Origin: an uncultured Dokdonella sp.
Lineage (GTDB): Bacteria > Pseudomonadota > Gammaproteobacteria > Xanthomonadales > Rhodanobacteraceae
Reading direction: 5' to 3'
Assembly (NCBI GenBank): GCA_934526015.1
Contig: CAKSZY010000003.1
Location: forward strand, 62,001-126,000
Length of the DNA stretch: 64,000 nucleotides
A program made the translations under genes and the position numbers. Of the stretch, positions 17,773 through 29,160 are shown one piece after another; position 1 is the first letter of the stretch, and each line of letters opens with the position of its first letter. Under the pieces are notes generated by a model. It worked only from the letters and a program-made list of their open reading frames with translations. It searched no databases and was not told the origin of the DNA.

Positions 17773-18350
17773 CAGGGCGACGCGGGCTTCGGCGGCGCCG
17801 GCTTCTTCGCCTTGAAGATCATGCGCACCTCGCTGCCGGGCGCCTGGCTGCCGCCTTCCATGGCCCCGGTGTTGGTGTCGTAGGTCATGCGCGGACCGCG
17901 GAACTCCGACTTGCCTTCCTGGATGACGACGACGTCGCCGGTCAGCACGGCGATGCCGGTGCGGTCGTTGTAGTCGATCTCGGCGGCGCGCGCGCTGACC
18001 TTGCCGCCATCGCCGTCGAGCAGTTGTTCGAGATGCGCCGGCTTGCCGGTCAGCACCATGCGGCGCGCGTCGCCATCGCCGTCGTACAGGCGTGCCTCGT
18101 CGCCGCCGGCCTTCAGCGAGCCCTGCACCATGCGCACGTTGCCGCTCAGCAGGGTGTGGTTCTCGCCGGCCTTGTTGCCGAGCATGCTCTTGTTGTAGGA
18201 GGCAAACACCTCGAGGTCCTTTTCGCGGTCGCTCTCGAGGGCGAGCGCGGGAACGGCAAGAGCGAGGGCAAGGCCGGCACCGAGCAGGGCGATCGCGCCC
18301 CGGCGCGACTCAGCGCTTGCGCGTGCGCGGCTCGAAGGTGTTGTGCACAT
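17772..18350 (-). CDS. lptA: LPS transport periplasmic protein LptA
   Basis: Periplasmic LPS bridge protein of 192 aa. The chosen start (ATG at 18350) has GGAG 10 bases upstream and lies inside lptC, overlapping its end by 41 bases. A Sec signal peptide follows ([22 protein letters not shown], cut before LES). The OstA-type beta repeats are seen in [25 protein letters not shown] and [20 protein letters not shown]. It connects LptC to LptD in the outer membrane. The N-terminal extension before the signal peptide is unusually long, so a different start is possible. Confidence 0.88.
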   Translation of the reverse strand: MCTTPSSRARASAESRRGAIALLGAGLALALAVPALALESDREKDLEVFASYNKSMLGNKAGENHTLLSGNVRMVQGSLKAGGDEARLYDGDGDARRMVLTGKPAHLEQLLDGDGGKVSARAAEIDYNDRTGIAVLTGDVVVIQEGKSEFRGPRMTYDTNTGAMEGGSQAPGSEVRMIFKAKKPAPPKPASP

Positions 18351-18888
18351 CGGAGAGGAGCTCCAGGACTTTCGCATTGAGGTCGCCACGCATGCCGGTG
18401 CCGCGCAGTATAGAGCCGGGCTGTTCGATGCGCGTGGCGGCGGCGGTCTCGAGGGTGCGATCCTTCGGGCGCACCTGCAACTCGCTGGTGCGGATCGTCG
18501 CCGGACCGACCTCGGCGCCCGGCGTGCGCTGCATGGCGACGTCGCCCTCGAGTTTCATCAGCGAACCGTCGCGGTTGACCCAGGCCGACTCCGAGGTGCC
18601 GGTCCATGGATTGCCGTCACTGTCGAGCATGCGGTAGCGCGGCGTCGACACGAAGATCGAGCCGTCCTCGCCGCGTCGCACCAGGCGCGGACCGGCGACG
18701 CTGAAGGTCAGGCGGCCGTTCTCGTCGAGCGCGTGCAGGGTGAAGTCCTCGAGGGTGTAACCCGAACGCGGCGGGCCGGTGAAGGCGGGTTCCTCGACGC
18801 GCGGACGCGACAGCCAGACGAGGATCTGGGTCGCCAGCGCAAGCAGGGCGAGGACGATCACGGTGGCGACGAAACGGCGGTCGGTCAT
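18310..18888 (-). CDS. lptC: LPS export inner-membrane-anchored protein LptC
   Basis: Protein of 192 aa with one N-terminal membrane helix (FVATVIVLALLALATQILVWL) and a periplasmic beta-jellyroll (YTLEDFTLHALDENGRLTFSVAGPRL, MKLEGDVAMQR). It passes LPS from LptFG to LptA. It lies 20 bases after kdsC and overlaps lptA. The order kdsD-kdsC-lptC-lptA-lptB is the conserved gammaproteobacterial one. Confidence 0.92.
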   Translation of the reverse strand: MTDRRFVATVIVLALLALATQILVWLSRPRVEEPAFTGPPRSGYTLEDFTLHALDENGRLTFSVAGPRLVRRGEDGSIFVSTPRYRMLDSDGNPWTGTSESAWVNRDGSLMKLEGDVAMQRTPGAEVGPATIRTSELQVRPKDRTLETAAATRIEQPGSILRGTGMRGDLNAKVLELLSDVHNTFEPRTRKR

Positions 18889-18908
18889 GCGGACGTGCGC
18901 CGGCGTGC

Positions 18909-19457
18909 TCAGCGCCCGCCGAGCCAGCGCGCCAGTTCGGCGTCGCCGTGGCCCTGGGCGCAGAGGATCAGGTCGCAGACCTCGCGGACGGCGCCCTTGC
19001 CGCCGCCGAGGCGGGTGCGCCAATGGGCGCGTTCGCGCACCCACGGATGGGCATTGGCGACGGCGACCGACAGGCCGACCCGATGCATGACCGCGAGATC
19101 CGGCAGGTCGTCGCCGGTGTAGGCGCATTCGGCGGGGTCGAGCCCGAGCGCCTCGACGAGGCGGTCGAAACAGGCCAGCTTGTCCTCCTGCCCCTGGTAG
19201 ACGTGGGCAATGCCGAGTTCGCCGGTGCGCTGGGCAACCAGGTGGCTGATGCGCGCGGTGATGATCGCAACCTCGATGCCGTGGGCGCGCAGGCGCTTGA
19301 GGCCGAGGCCGTCATGCACGTGGAAGGCCTTCAGCTCGTGGCCGTCCTCGCCGTACCAGAGGCGCCCGTCGGTCAGCACGCCGTCGACGTCGAACACGGC
19401 CAGGCGCACGCGCGCGGCGCGTTGGCGGATGTCGGCGGGGAGGTCGGTGGTGAGCAT
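18909..19457 (-). CDS. kdsC: 3-deoxy-D-manno-octulosonate 8-phosphate phosphatase
   Basis: HAD-family phosphatase of 182 aa that removes phosphate from Kdo8P in LPS inner-core synthesis. Motif I FDVDGVLTDG gives the nucleophile Asp23. Motif II lies in IITARIS, and motif III in YTGDDLPDLAVM. It is preceded by a G-quadruplex-prone repeat region and followed by lptC. Confidence 0.93.
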   Translation of the reverse strand: MLTTDLPADIRQRAARVRLAVFDVDGVLTDGRLWYGEDGHELKAFHVHDGLGLKRLRAHGIEVAIITARISHLVAQRTGELGIAHVYQGQEDKLACFDRLVEALGLDPAECAYTGDDLPDLAVMHRVGLSVAVANAHPWVRERAHWRTRLGGGKGAVREVCDLILCAQGHGDAELARWLGGR

Positions 19458-19463
19458 GGCAGG

Positions 19464-19663
19464 GCTGGGGATTAGGGGCTGGGGATTAGGGGCTAGGGAA
19501 CAGCAGGAGCCAAGGCGCGAAAGTTGGGGGGCAACAGGAAACGTGAGCGTAGATGAGTGGTGCTGCGGTGGAGGCTGAAGCGGGCGCAGGGTTTTCGAGC
19601 CCCGGCCTCTAGTCCCTAGCCCCTAGTCCCTAGTCCCTAGCCCCTAGTCCCTAGCCCCTGCTC
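19464..19663. repeat. Imperfect inverted repeat of GGGGATTA/CTAGGGR-type units between kdsD and kdsC
   Basis: The left arm (about 19464-19499) is G-rich: GGGGATTAGGGGCT appears about twice, then CTAGGGA. The right arm (about 19607-19660) is its approximate complement, with six heptamers of YCCCTAG ending in CCCCTG. The arms enclose about 107 bases without a gene. Each arm has at least five G runs on one strand, enough for a G-quadruplex. On the kdsD-kdsC transcript the G-rich arm comes first and the C-rich arm lies just before the kdsC start. Confidence 0.8.
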
Positions 19664-19664
19664 C

Positions 19665-20693
19665 TCAGACCACGCGCGCCCGCAGCAGGTCGTGGATGTT
19701 GAGCGCGCCGACCACGCGGTTCTCGGCGTCGACGACGAGCAGGGCGTGGATCTTGAACTCCTCCATCACCCGCGCCGCCTCCGCGGCGAGCTTGTCGGCG
19801 GTGATCGTCTTCGGGTTCGAGGACATCAGTTGGCGGACCGGCGTGTTGCGCAGGTCGACATCGTCGTCGTCGACGGCGCGGCGCAGGTCGCCGTCGGTGA
19901 ACACGCCGAGCAGGTGGCCGTCGTCGTCGGTGACCGCGGTCATGCCGAGGCCCTTGCGGGTCATCTCGACCAGCGCCGTGGTCAGCGAGGTGTTCGCGCC
20001 GATGCGCGGCACCTTGTCGCCGGTGTGCATGATGTCGCTGATGCGCACGAGCAGGCGGCGGCCGAGCGAACCGGCCGGGTGCGAGCGCGCAAAGTCCTCG
20101 GAGGTGAAGCCGCGCGCCTCGAGCAGGGCGATCGCCAGCGCATCGCCCATGACCAGGGCGGCGGTCGTGCTGGCCGTCGGCGCGAGGCCGAGCGGGCAGG
20201 CCTCGGCCGGCACCGAGACGTCGAGATGGACGTCGGCGAGGCGGGCCAGCGAGGAATTCTCGTTGCCGGTCATCGAGATCAGCGGCACGCCCTGGCGCTT
20301 GATCAGCGGCAGGATGGTCAGCAGTTCATCGGTCTCGCCGGAATTGCTGAGGCTCAGCACGACGTCCTTGTGGGTGATCATGCCGAGGTCGCCATGGCTG
20401 GCTTCGGCCGGATGCACGAAGAACGCCGGGGTGCCGGTCGAGGCCAGGGTGGCGGCGATCTTGCGCGCGATGTGGCCGGATTTGCCGATGCCGATCACCA
20501 CCACCCGTCCCGGGCAGTCGAACATCAGCTGGCAGGCGTGCAGGAATCCGGCATCGATGCGCTCGCGCAGGATGGTGATCGCGCGCGCTTCGGTGTCGAT
20601 CACGGCGAGCGCGCTGGCCCGGATCGTGGCTTCGTCGAGCATCGGATTGGAAAGCGGCAGGATCGCCGCGGCGGCATGGGTCTGGGCGTTCAT
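19665..20693 (-). CDS. kdsD: Arabinose-5-phosphate isomerase
   Basis: Protein of 342 aa that converts ribulose-5-phosphate to arabinose-5-phosphate, the first step to Kdo. An N-terminal SIS domain (GIGKSGHIARKIAATLASTGTPAFFVHPAEASHGDLGM, SLSNSGETDEL) is followed by SHPAGSLGRRLL. Two CBS domains end the protein (IGANTSLTTALVEMTRKGLGMTAV and TADKLAAEAARVMEEFKIHALLVV). The start MNAQTHAAA at 20693 fits the family length; the frame runs far upstream without homologous sequence. Confidence 0.93.
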   Translation of the reverse strand: MNAQTHAAAAILPLSNPMLDEATIRASALAVIDTEARAITILRERIDAGFLHACQLMFDCPGRVVVIGIGKSGHIARKIAATLASTGTPAFFVHPAEASHGDLGMITHKDVVLSLSNSGETDELLTILPLIKRQGVPLISMTGNENSSLARLADVHLDVSVPAEACPLGLAPTASTTAALVMGDALAIALLEARGFTSEDFARSHPAGSLGRRLLVRISDIMHTGDKVPRIGANTSLTTALVEMTRKGLGMTAVTDDDGHLLGVFTDGDLRRAVDDDDVDLRNTPVRQLMSSNPKTITADKLAAEAARVMEEFKIHALLVVDAENRVVGALNIHDLLRARVV

Positions 20694-20861
20694 GAGGTGA
20701 GGATTGAGCAGCGAAACGGCCGGATCGGCCCATTCTTGTTTTCGGCGAAGCAGGATTTTGAGTAACATTCGCGCTTCCCATTGTATCCGCAAGCCCCCGT
20801 TCGCGCTAAGGACGGGGGTCGACGCGGGTTCGTCGCACGCCGGCCAGGAATCCGCCACATC

Positions 20862-21107
20862 ATGGACACCCAGACCATCCAGGCTTTGATCGAGAAGGGC
20901 TTGCCGGACGCCGTGGTCGAGGTTTCCGGTGCCGACGGCGTGCATTTCGAGGCCCGCGTGGTCAGTGCGGCGTTCGCCGGCAAGTTGCCGCTGGCGCGCC
21001 ACCGCATGGTCTACGCCACGCTCGGCGAGCTGATGGGCGGGGCGATCCATGCGCTGGCCCTGCGCACCCTGACGCCCGAGGAGGCCGGGACAACGGGCCG
21101 CACCTAG
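20862..21107 (+). CDS. ibaG: BolA-family protein IbaG
   Basis: BolA/IbaG protein of 81 aa (MDTQTIQALIEKGLPDAVVEVSG, HFEARVVSAAFAGKLPLARHRMVYATLGELM). It partners monothiol glutaredoxins in iron-sulfur handling, and in other species affects the envelope and acid stress. It lies just upstream of murA as in many gammaproteobacteria. The final ten residues after LALRTLTPEEA are unconserved. Confidence 0.9.
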   Translation: MDTQTIQALIEKGLPDAVVEVSGADGVHFEARVVSAAFAGKLPLARHRMVYATLGELMGGAIHALALRTLTPEEAGTTGRT

Positions 21108-22439
<1,332 letters not shown>

Positions 22440-22560
22440 GCGGCAGGCGCCGCGGCACGAGCGCGCGCCCGCCGCGGCGACGGTTCGAGGCAACGTCCTG
22501 CCGGTACGCCGGCGACGCCCGCCGCGATGGCTTTTGCGGCCGGCGACTTGCCGCCTGCGC

Positions 22561-25155
22561 TCAGTAGGGCAGCGCCGGTGGCGTGCCGGGCATGTGGATG
22601 CCGGCGGCCTGCAGGCGTTCGAGCGCGCGGGCTTCGTTGCCGCCGAGCCGTTCGGCGCGCAGGGCGAGCAGTTCGAATCCGCCGGCACGCGCCCGCGTCG
22701 CGAAGCGGGCCAGCGCGCCGCGGCGATCGGACGCCTCCTGCGCGGCGCGTACCAGGTCCAGGCGCAATTCGAGCACGGCATCCGGCCGCGCCACCAGTTC
22801 GTTGTCGAGGGTGTCGAGCAGGCGGGCACTGCTGTCGGCATCGCCGCGCGCGTGCAGGATCGCGGCGAGCAGGATGCCGGCCTGCAAGGCGGCGCGCGCA
22901 TCGCCATGCCGGGCCATCTCCCGCCGCAGTTCGCGCACGCGCGACTCGGCCGCGGCCAGTTCGCCGCGTACCGCCGCCAGTTCGGCGAGATCGAGTTCAC
23001 TGAAGCGCATCCAGTCGGCGAGGCCGGCACGCTCGCGCAGGTTGCGTGCTTCGGCGAAGCCGGCCTCGGCACTTTCGAGGTTTCCGCGCAGCATCGACAG
23101 GCGGGCCTGGGCGCTGGCGATCGCCGCCGCTCGTTCCGGCGGTGCCAGGGTGGCGGCGTCCAGACCGCTCAGCAAGGCGTCCGCGCCTCCGGTTTCCGCA
23201 CGCAGCAGGCGCAATTCGGCCAGCGTGGCGGTGGCCTGCAGACGGAAGGATTCCGCGCCGAGGGTGGTGAAACCCTGCAGGGCTTCGGCAAGGCGCCGCT
23301 CGGCCTGGACGAGGTCGCCGGCATTGCGGTCCTGCACGCCGAGGTTGAACTGCAGGCGGGCCACGTCGGCAGTGGCGCCCACTTCGCGGAAGATTTCCAG
23401 CGCCGTTTCGTTGGCCTCGCGGGCGGCGGCGGTGCGCCCGGCATGGCCGTGACCGATGGCAAGATTGCCGAGCGCGGTCGCCGCACCGCGGCGATTGCCG
23501 ATCCGCTCGAACAGGGCCAGCGCGGCGTCCCATTGTTGCTGTGCCTCGGCGTGGCGGCCGGTGCGCGAATGGAGCATGCCGAGGGTGTTGCGCGCGCTGG
23601 CCTCGCCGGCGAGATCGCCGCTGTCGGTCCAGGCAGCCAGCGCGCGCACGGCGAGATCGCCGGCCGCGTCCTGCTCGCCGCGTCGCTGCTGGACGAGCGA
23701 GGCAAGCCCGAGCGTGCTGGCGAGGGCGCGCGGATCGCCGAGCCGGGCCTGTTGCTGCTGCACGTCTTCGAGTTCGGCAAGGGCTTCGTCGTAGCGCCCG
23801 GCCATGAACTTCACGTGGGCGGCTTCGCGGCGCGCAGTCGCTTCCATCGCCGGCAAGCCGAGTTCGCGGGCGCGCCCGGCGATCGCGCGGAAGCGTTCGC
23901 CGGCGTCGTCGATCCGGCCGCCATCGCGCTCGAGCGAGGCGGCGAACAGGGCGGCACGCAGGCCGATCGCCGGCCAACCGGCCAGTCCCGGCAGGCTGTC
24001 GAGGGTGTCGCGCAGCGCACCGGCGCCGGCGATGTCGCCGCTCGACTGCAGCGCGCGGCCCTGTTCGAGCAGGGCCTCGGCATGCAGCGGCGTGTTTGCG
24101 GGGCCGAGGCCGGCTTCGCGGGCGGCGGCAAGCCACGCCGGATGATCGCCGCGGATGCCGGCGAGGCGTGCGCGCAACAGGGCCAGGCGGGCAGGGTCAT
24201 GGCGCGGCAGGGATTGCAGATGCGCCAGCGTCGTCGCGGCTTCGGCGATGCGCCCGGTTTCGATCTGCAGCGCAGCGAGGCGCACGCCGGCGTCGGCATC
24301 GCCGGGATTCAGTGCCGACAGCGCGGTCAGCTGGCGCAGGGCCTCGTCGGGGCGCTGGTCGATCCGGGCCAGGAACGCGCCGATGCGCAGCTGCGCTTCA
24401 CGCGGCAGATTGGCGGCAGCGTCGCGCAACGGCGCGGCGAGCTCGCGCGCGCGCGCCATCTCGCCTCGCTCGGCCAGCGCCTGGACGAGGCCGGCCAGGG
24501 CGGCGACCGATTCCGGTTCGCGTTGCAGCGCGCGTTCGAACTGCTCCTGTGCGCGCACCGGGTCGTGTGCGGCAAGCGCCTCGAGCCCGTCGCGATACCA
24601 GCGCAACGCCGATGGCTCGCGCGGGCGGCCGTCGTGGACGACCTCGACGCCCTCGTGTCCGCCCGTCGCCGTCGTCGTTCCGCGCCAATGCAGGAGGCCG
24701 GCGGCTGCGGTGGCGAGCACGAGCAGGGCGAGGCTCGTGGCGGCGAGGATCCAGCGGCGGCCGAAGCGCGGAAGCGGGGCGGCCGCGGGGCCGGCGACGG
24801 GCGTCTGCGCCGGCATCGCCGGCGCCTCGTTTCCCGCTTCGTCCGCCAGCCGTTCGACCGGTGCGGCAAAGCGGTAGCCGAGCTTGTGACGGGTTTCGAT
24901 GTAGACCGAAGCCTGGGCGGTATCGCCGAGCGCGCGGCGCAACTCGCGCACCGATTGCGACAGCACGCCGGGCGTCACCGCCTGTCTTCCCCATACCCGG
25001 TCCAGGAGTTCGTCGTGACCGAGCAGGTCGGGCGCATGTTCGAGCAGGCAACGCAGCAGCTTGAGGGTCATCGGCCGCAGCGGGATTTCGCCTTGCGGAC
25101 CTTCGAGGCGGGCGTTGCCGGCATCGAACAGAAAAGGGGTGAAGCGGTAGCGCAT
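22561..25155 (-). CDS. CadC-like transmembrane transcriptional regulator with TPR-rich C-terminus
   Basis: Protein of 864 aa. Residues 1-100 form an OmpR/PhoB-type winged helix ([59 protein letters not shown]). A proline/alanine linker leads to one membrane helix near 135-155 ([21 protein letters not shown]). The rest, about 700 residues, is tetratricopeptide-like helical repeats in the periplasm. The layout is that of one-component ToxR/CadC regulators, which bind DNA from the membrane. The signal and target genes are unknown. The start at 25155 begins exactly at the winged-helix domain. Confidence 0.82.
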   Translation of the reverse strand: MRYRFTPFLFDAGNARLEGPQGEIPLRPMTLKLLRCLLEHAPDLLGHDELLDRVWGRQAVTPGVLSQSVRELRRALGDTAQASVYIETRHKLGYRFAAPVERLADEAGNEAPAMPAQTPVAGPAAAPLPRFGRRWILAATSLALLVLATAAAGLLHWRGTTTATGGHEGVEVVHDGRPREPSALRWYRDGLEALAAHDPVRAQEQFERALQREPESVAALAGLVQALAERGEMARARELAAPLRDAAANLPREAQLRIGAFLARIDQRPDEALRQLTALSALNPGDADAGVRLAALQIETGRIAEAATTLAHLQSLPRHDPARLALLRARLAGIRGDHPAWLAAAREAGLGPANTPLHAEALLEQGRALQSSGDIAGAGALRDTLDSLPGLAGWPAIGLRAALFAASLERDGGRIDDAGERFRAIAGRARELGLPAMEATARREAAHVKFMAGRYDEALAELEDVQQQQARLGDPRALASTLGLASLVQQRRGEQDAAGDLAVRALAAWTDSGDLAGEASARNTLGMLHSRTGRHAEAQQQWDAALALFERIGNRRGAATALGNLAIGHGHAGRTAAAREANETALEIFREVGATADVARLQFNLGVQDRNAGDLVQAERRLAEALQGFTTLGAESFRLQATATLAELRLLRAETGGADALLSGLDAATLAPPERAAAIASAQARLSMLRGNLESAEAGFAEARNLRERAGLADWMRFSELDLAELAAVRGELAAAESRVRELRREMARHGDARAALQAGILLAAILHARGDADSSARLLDTLDNELVARPDAVLELRLDLVRAAQEASDRRGALARFATRARAGGFELLALRAERLGGNEARALERLQAAGIHMPGTPPALPY

Positions 25156-25252
25156 GGATTCCGATCCGCGATCCGGCGCGCACAAGCGCGGGGAGCGGAC
25201 CAATGTACCGCATGGGCACGACGACTTCGCCGCGCCGGCGCGGCGCTGCGGG

Positions 25253-25951
25253 TTATCGCTGCAAGGACACCAGCTCGAGGGTGATGGTCTGATCGCCCTT
25301 CTCGATCTGTTCGATGCGCACCGGCAGCCAGCCGGCGGCTTCGGCGAACCAGCTCGTCGAGGTGCGTCTGGCGCGCCGGCGTTCGAGGCAGCGCGTCGCG
25401 TAGCGGCCGGCCGGCACCGCCACCGCGGCAGCACCGCAATCGTCGTAGCGGACCTCCTCGATGGCTTCCTTCATGGCGACCGCATAGGGGGCTGGCGTCA
25501 CGCCGTTCACGAGGTCGGTGACCAGCGCCAGGGTCAGCGCGTGGCGATCGACCGTGCCATCGACCAGCGCATAACGGGCATCGCTGTCGCCGTCGCGCAT
25601 GTGCACCTCGCGGTGGTTCCAGTCGAACTCGGCGTGGCGGTGCCGGCTGCGCAGCGCGGCGGTCTGGCGGAAGTCGTAGGCCAGCGACTCCGGGCGGCCG
25701 TCGCGCCAGCGCAGGCGCGATTCCTCGACCACGTCGAGTCCGGCGAGGCTGGCCAGCCCTTGCGTGCCGAGCGTGCTGGTGCGCAGCGTCCAGGTGTCGT
25801 CGCGGTTGTCGACCAGTTCGATGGTCGTGCGTCCGAGCGCCTTGCCGTTGCGCGCGGCCGCGTATTCGGCCTTGAACGGGGCAATCGGCGACGCCTCGGC
25901 AAACGCGCTGCCGGCCAGCGCAAGCAGGAACACGGCGATCAGGTTTCTCAC
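25253..25951 (-). CDS. DUF3108 domain-containing periplasmic protein
   Basis: Protein of 232 aa with a GTG start at 25951 and a Sec signal peptide ([17 protein letters not shown]). The mature part matches DUF3108 ([60 protein letters not shown]). The family is predicted beta-rich and exported; its role is not established. It lies downstream of purN as in related genomes. Confidence 0.8.
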   Translation of the reverse strand: MRNLIAVFLLALAGSAFAEASPIAPFKAEYAAARNGKALGRTTIELVDNRDDTWTLRTSTLGTQGLASLAGLDVVEESRLRWRDGRPESLAYDFRQTAALRSRHRHAEFDWNHREVHMRDGDSDARYALVDGTVDRHALTLALVTDLVNGVTPAPYAVAMKEAIEEVRYDDCGAAAVAVPAGRYATRCLERRRARRTSTSWFAEAAGWLPVRIEQIEKGDQTITLELVSLQR

Positions 25952-25983
25952 GGCGGGCGGCGCTCCGGACAAAACGCGCGCGA

Positions 25984-26694
25984 CTATGCGCGCGCGTCGA
26001 TGAATGACGACTGGCCGTCGTGGCAAAGCGGCGTGGTCAACGGTCGGCCGTCGAGCATCGGCCTGCCGTCGCGCCAGCCGAGGCGCGCGCTGGCGGCGAG
26101 GGCGAGCACGTCCACGTACAAGCGGTGTTCGAGCGGCAGCAGGCGCGCGGCCAGCGTCTCCGCGGTGTCGTCCGCTTCGACCGCGATGCGGGTGCGCGCG
26201 ATCACCGGACCGCCGTCGAGTTCGGCGGTGACGAAATGGACGCTGGCGCCGTGCTCGCGATCGCCGGCTTCGAGCGCGCGGCGGTGCGTGTGCAGGCCGG
26301 GGTACTTCGGCAGCAGGGAAGGATGGATGTTGAGCAGGCGCCCGATCCATGGCGACAGCGCGGCCGCGTCGAGGATGCGCATGTAGCCGGCGAGGACGAC
26401 GAGATCCGGTGCGAAGCCGGCCACGCGGGCGAACAGCGCGGCATCGAAGGCGGCCCGGTCCGCGAAGGCGCGCGGGTCGAGTGCCGCGGCGGCGATGCCG
26501 GCTTCGCGCGCGATCGCCAGCGCCGGTGCGCCGGCCTTGTCGGACAGCACGCCGACGACATCGGCCTGCAGTTCGCCGCGTCGGCGTGCCTCGAGGATCG
26601 CGCGCAGGTTGCTGCCGCGACCCGAGGCGAGCACGACCAGGCGCAACGGCGAAGCCGCAGCCGATGAGGGGCGATCCCGCGCCGGCATGCTCAT
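25984..26694 (-). CDS. purN: Phosphoribosylglycinamide formyltransferase
   Basis: GAR transformylase using 10-formyltetrahydrofolate in purine synthesis. The core starts with LVVLASGRGSNLRAIL, and the catalytic region reads NIHPSLLPKYPGLHTHRRALEAGDREHGASVHFV with DGGPVIAR. Two close starts exist (26694 and 26688, MSM); a GAGG box fits the second slightly better. It lies about 50 bases after purM. Confidence 0.92.
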   Translation of the reverse strand: MSMPARDRPSSAAASPLRLVVLASGRGSNLRAILEARRRGELQADVVGVLSDKAGAPALAIAREAGIAAAALDPRAFADRAAFDAALFARVAGFAPDLVVLAGYMRILDAAALSPWIGRLLNIHPSLLPKYPGLHTHRRALEAGDREHGASVHFVTAELDGGPVIARTRIAVEADDTAETLAARLLPLEHRLYVDVLALAASARLGWRDGRPMLDGRPLTTPLCHDGQSSFIDARA

Positions 26695-26746
26695 CCTCGC
26701 CCCGCGTGGCCGGCCATGCGGTGAGGCCGGCATCGCCGGTGCGGGT

Positions 26747-27799
26747 TCACCGGATGTGCACGCGCTCGCCGCCGCCGGCCGGCACGACCGCGCCGATCGC
26801 CCAGGCGGGCAGGCCGAGCGTGTCGAGGGCGTCGAGGGTGGCGGCAACCTGGTCGCGGGCGACGATCAGCGTGTAGCCGATGCCGCAATTGAAGGTGCGC
26901 CACATCTCCTCGCGGGCGAGATTGCCTTCCTGCCGCAGCCAGTCGAACACCGGCGGCGGTTTCCACGTGCCGCTGTCGAGTTCGATCGCCAGCGTCTCCG
27001 GGACGACGCGGATGATGTTCTCGAGCAGGCCGCCACCGGTGATGTGGGCCATGCCGTGTACCGGCAGCTGCTGCATGAGCTTGAGGATCGGCTTGACGTA
27101 GATCGTGGTCGGCGCCATCAGCGCATCGGCCAGGCTCACCCCGCCGATGTCGAGCGCGAAGCCGCCGTTGTCGACGCTTGCCCCGGCGCGTTCGACGATG
27201 CGCCGGATCAGCGAATAGCCGTTCGAATGCGCGCCCGAGGAGGCGATGCCGAGGATCGCGTCACCGGCCTGGATGCGGCTGCCGTCGATCAGGGCGAGCT
27301 TCTCGACCGCGCCGACGCAGAAGCCGGCGAGATCGTATTCGCCGGGCCCGTACATGCTCGGCATCTCGGCGGTCTCGCCGCCGATCAGCGCGCAGCCGGC
27401 GAGTTCGCAACCACGGGCGATGCCGCCGACGACGGCCACGGTGGTGTCGACGTCGAGCTTGCCGGTGGCGAAGTAGTCGAGGAAGAACAGCGGCTCGGCG
27501 CCCTGCACGAGCACGTCGTTGACGCACATGCCGACGAGGTCGATGCCGATGGTGTCGTGGCGGCCGAGGATCTGCGCGAGCTTGAGCTTGGTGCCGACGC
27601 CGTCGGTGCCGGAGACCAGCACCGGCTCGCGCCAGCGGCCGCCGAGTTCGAACAGGGCGCCGAAGCCGCCGAGCCCGGCCATGACCTCCTTGCGGAAGGT
27701 GCGCGCGACCAGCGGCTTGATGCGCTCGACGACGGCGTTGCCGGCATCGATGTCGACGCCGGCGTCGCGATAGGTGAGGGCCTCGTTCGGATTCGCCAT
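26747..27799 (-). CDS. purM: Phosphoribosylformylglycinamidine cyclo-ligase (AIR synthetase)
   Basis: Protein of 350 aa forming aminoimidazole ribotide from FGAM with ATP. Conserved parts include [42 protein letters not shown] and [16 protein letters not shown]. The start [14 protein letters not shown] at 27799 fits the family. It is divergent from the DUF2066-PgsA-PerM-Hda operon, the usual gammaproteobacterial arrangement. Confidence 0.94.
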   Translation of the reverse strand: MANPNEALTYRDAGVDIDAGNAVVERIKPLVARTFRKEVMAGLGGFGALFELGGRWREPVLVSGTDGVGTKLKLAQILGRHDTIGIDLVGMCVNDVLVQGAEPLFFLDYFATGKLDVDTTVAVVGGIARGCELAGCALIGGETAEMPSMYGPGEYDLAGFCVGAVEKLALIDGSRIQAGDAILGIASSGAHSNGYSLIRRIVERAGASVDNGGFALDIGGVSLADALMAPTTIYVKPILKLMQQLPVHGMAHITGGGLLENIIRVVPETLAIELDSGTWKPPPVFDWLRQEGNLAREEMWRTFNCGIGYTLIVARDQVAATLDALDTLGLPAWAIGAVVPAGGGERVHIR

Positions 27800-27912
27800 G
27801 GATTTCGGGCCTTCGCGCGGGTGCGCAGGGCCGCGCATGATACCCCCGGAATGGACGTGCAAGCGCGCGTTCGGGCAGACTCGCCGCTGATTCCGCGCCC
27901 AGGGTTGCCACC

Positions 27913-28587
27913 ATGCGTCGCTCGTTTCCCGGTCCGCGCCGACTCGTCCGCGCCGGCTGTGCCATCGCCCTCGCGCTGTGCTGCCTGCCGCTGCTGGTCG
28001 CCTCCGCGCGCGCCGCGCCCGCCACCTACAGCGGCGAGGCGAACGTGGCCAGCCAGTCCGAGGGCGAGCGCAACGAAGCCCTGAGGACGGCGCTGGCCGG
28101 CATCGTCATGCGCCTGTCGGGCGACAGCGGTGCCCTGGCCCGCAGCGAGGTCGCGCGCGCGGTCGCCGAGGCGCCGCGCTACGTGCTGCAGTACCAGTAC
28201 CGCCGCGATGCCGACGCCGCGGGGGCCTCGCGCCTCGTCCTCGTCGCCGAATTCGACGCCGTCGCGGTCGACCGCATGCTTGCGGCGCTGGGTCTTGCCG
28301 GCGGAGGTGCTGCCGCGGACGGGCCGCCCGGCACGCACCGCTTGTGGATCGCCGGACTGCACTCGGCGGTCGATTATGCGCGTGCGCTCGGTTACCTCGG
28401 CGGTCATGCCTACGTGCGCGAGGTGCGCACGCTCGAGGCGCGCGGCGATGGCGTGCTCGTCGAGGTCGACTCGGTTTCCGGCCTGACCCGCCTGCTCGAG
28501 GCGGTCGCTGGCGAGGGCACGCTCGCGGTCAATCGGGCCTCGCCGCCGCTCGAGGACATCGACGCGACCCTCGCCCTGCGGCCGTGA
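27913..28587 (+). CDS. DUF2066 domain-containing exported protein
   Basis: Protein of 224 aa with a signal peptide ending near ARAAPAT. The DUF2066 part is recognisable from [28 protein letters not shown] and [10 protein letters not shown]. Function is unknown, but the family sits between purM and hda in many gammaproteobacteria. The product here is short, and there is a second small beta-rich region at the end. The start codon lies 113 bases from purM, leaving room for divergent promoters. Confidence 0.8.
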   Translation: MRRSFPGPRRLVRAGCAIALALCCLPLLVASARAAPATYSGEANVASQSEGERNEALRTALAGIVMRLSGDSGALARSEVARAVAEAPRYVLQYQYRRDADAAGASRLVLVAEFDAVAVDRMLAALGLAGGGAAADGPPGTHRLWIAGLHSAVDYARALGYLGGHAYVREVRTLEARGDGVLVEVDSVSGLTRLLEAVAGEGTLAVNRASPPLEDIDATLALRP

Positions 28588-28593
28588 CGCGCG

Positions 28594-29160
28594 ATGTGGC
28601 GGCACCTGCCCAACCTGATCAGCCTCCTGCGCCTGCTGCTGGTGCTGCCGGCGTTCTGGCTGATCGAGGGCCATCGCTACGGCGAGGCGCTCGGCGTGGC
28701 CGCGCTGGCCGGGGCGAGTGACGCCCTCGACGGCTTTCTCGCCAAACGTTTCGGCTGGCAGAGCCGGCTCGGCGGACTGCTCGACCCGCTCGCCGACAAG
28801 ATGCTGCTGCTGGCCTGTTTCGGCGGCCTCGTCCTGGTCGATGCCTTGCCGGTGTGGCTGCTCGTGCTGGTGCTCGGGCGCGACCTCCTGATCGTCGGCG
28901 GCGCGGTCGCCTACCACAACCTGGTCGGTCCGTTCGACGCCGCGCCGACGCTGCTGTCGAAGGCGACCACCGCCGTGCAGATCGCCTGCGCGCTGCTCGT
29001 GCTGCTGCAACTGGCCTGGCTGCCGCAACTGCCGGGCGCCGGGGTGATCGTCTTCCTCACCGCGGCGCTGACCCTCGCCAGCGGGCTACACTACGTCGTC
29101 GTCTGGTCGCTGCGCGCGGTGCGCACGCTGCGGGCGCGCCCCGGAGAACCGCCGCAATGA
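28594..29160 (+). CDS. CDP-alcohol phosphatidyltransferase (PgsA-like)
   Basis: Membrane protein of 188 aa with the CDP-alcohol phosphotransferase signature in SDALDGFLAKRFG...GGLLDPLADK, where the spaced Asp residues bind the metal and CDP. Several hydrophobic segments follow. It would make a phospholipid such as phosphatidylglycerophosphate or a related product. The exact alcohol acceptor cannot be read. It lies 6 bases after the DUF2066 gene and overlaps the next gene by ATGA. Confidence 0.85.
   Translation: MWRHLPNLISLLRLLLVLPAFWLIEGHRYGEALGVAALAGASDALDGFLAKRFGWQSRLGGLLDPLADKMLLLACFGGLVLVDALPVWLLVLVLGRDLLIVGGAVAYHNLVGPFDAAPTLLSKATTAVQIACALLVLLQLAWLPQLPGAGVIVFLTAALTLASGLHYVVVWSLRAVRTLRARPGEPPQ

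Noticed and set aside
19607..19663. CRISPR array or telomere suggested by regular short repeats
   Set aside because: Units are only seven bases with no spacers, and the site is internal to an operon on a chromosome. It is a simple repeat arm.
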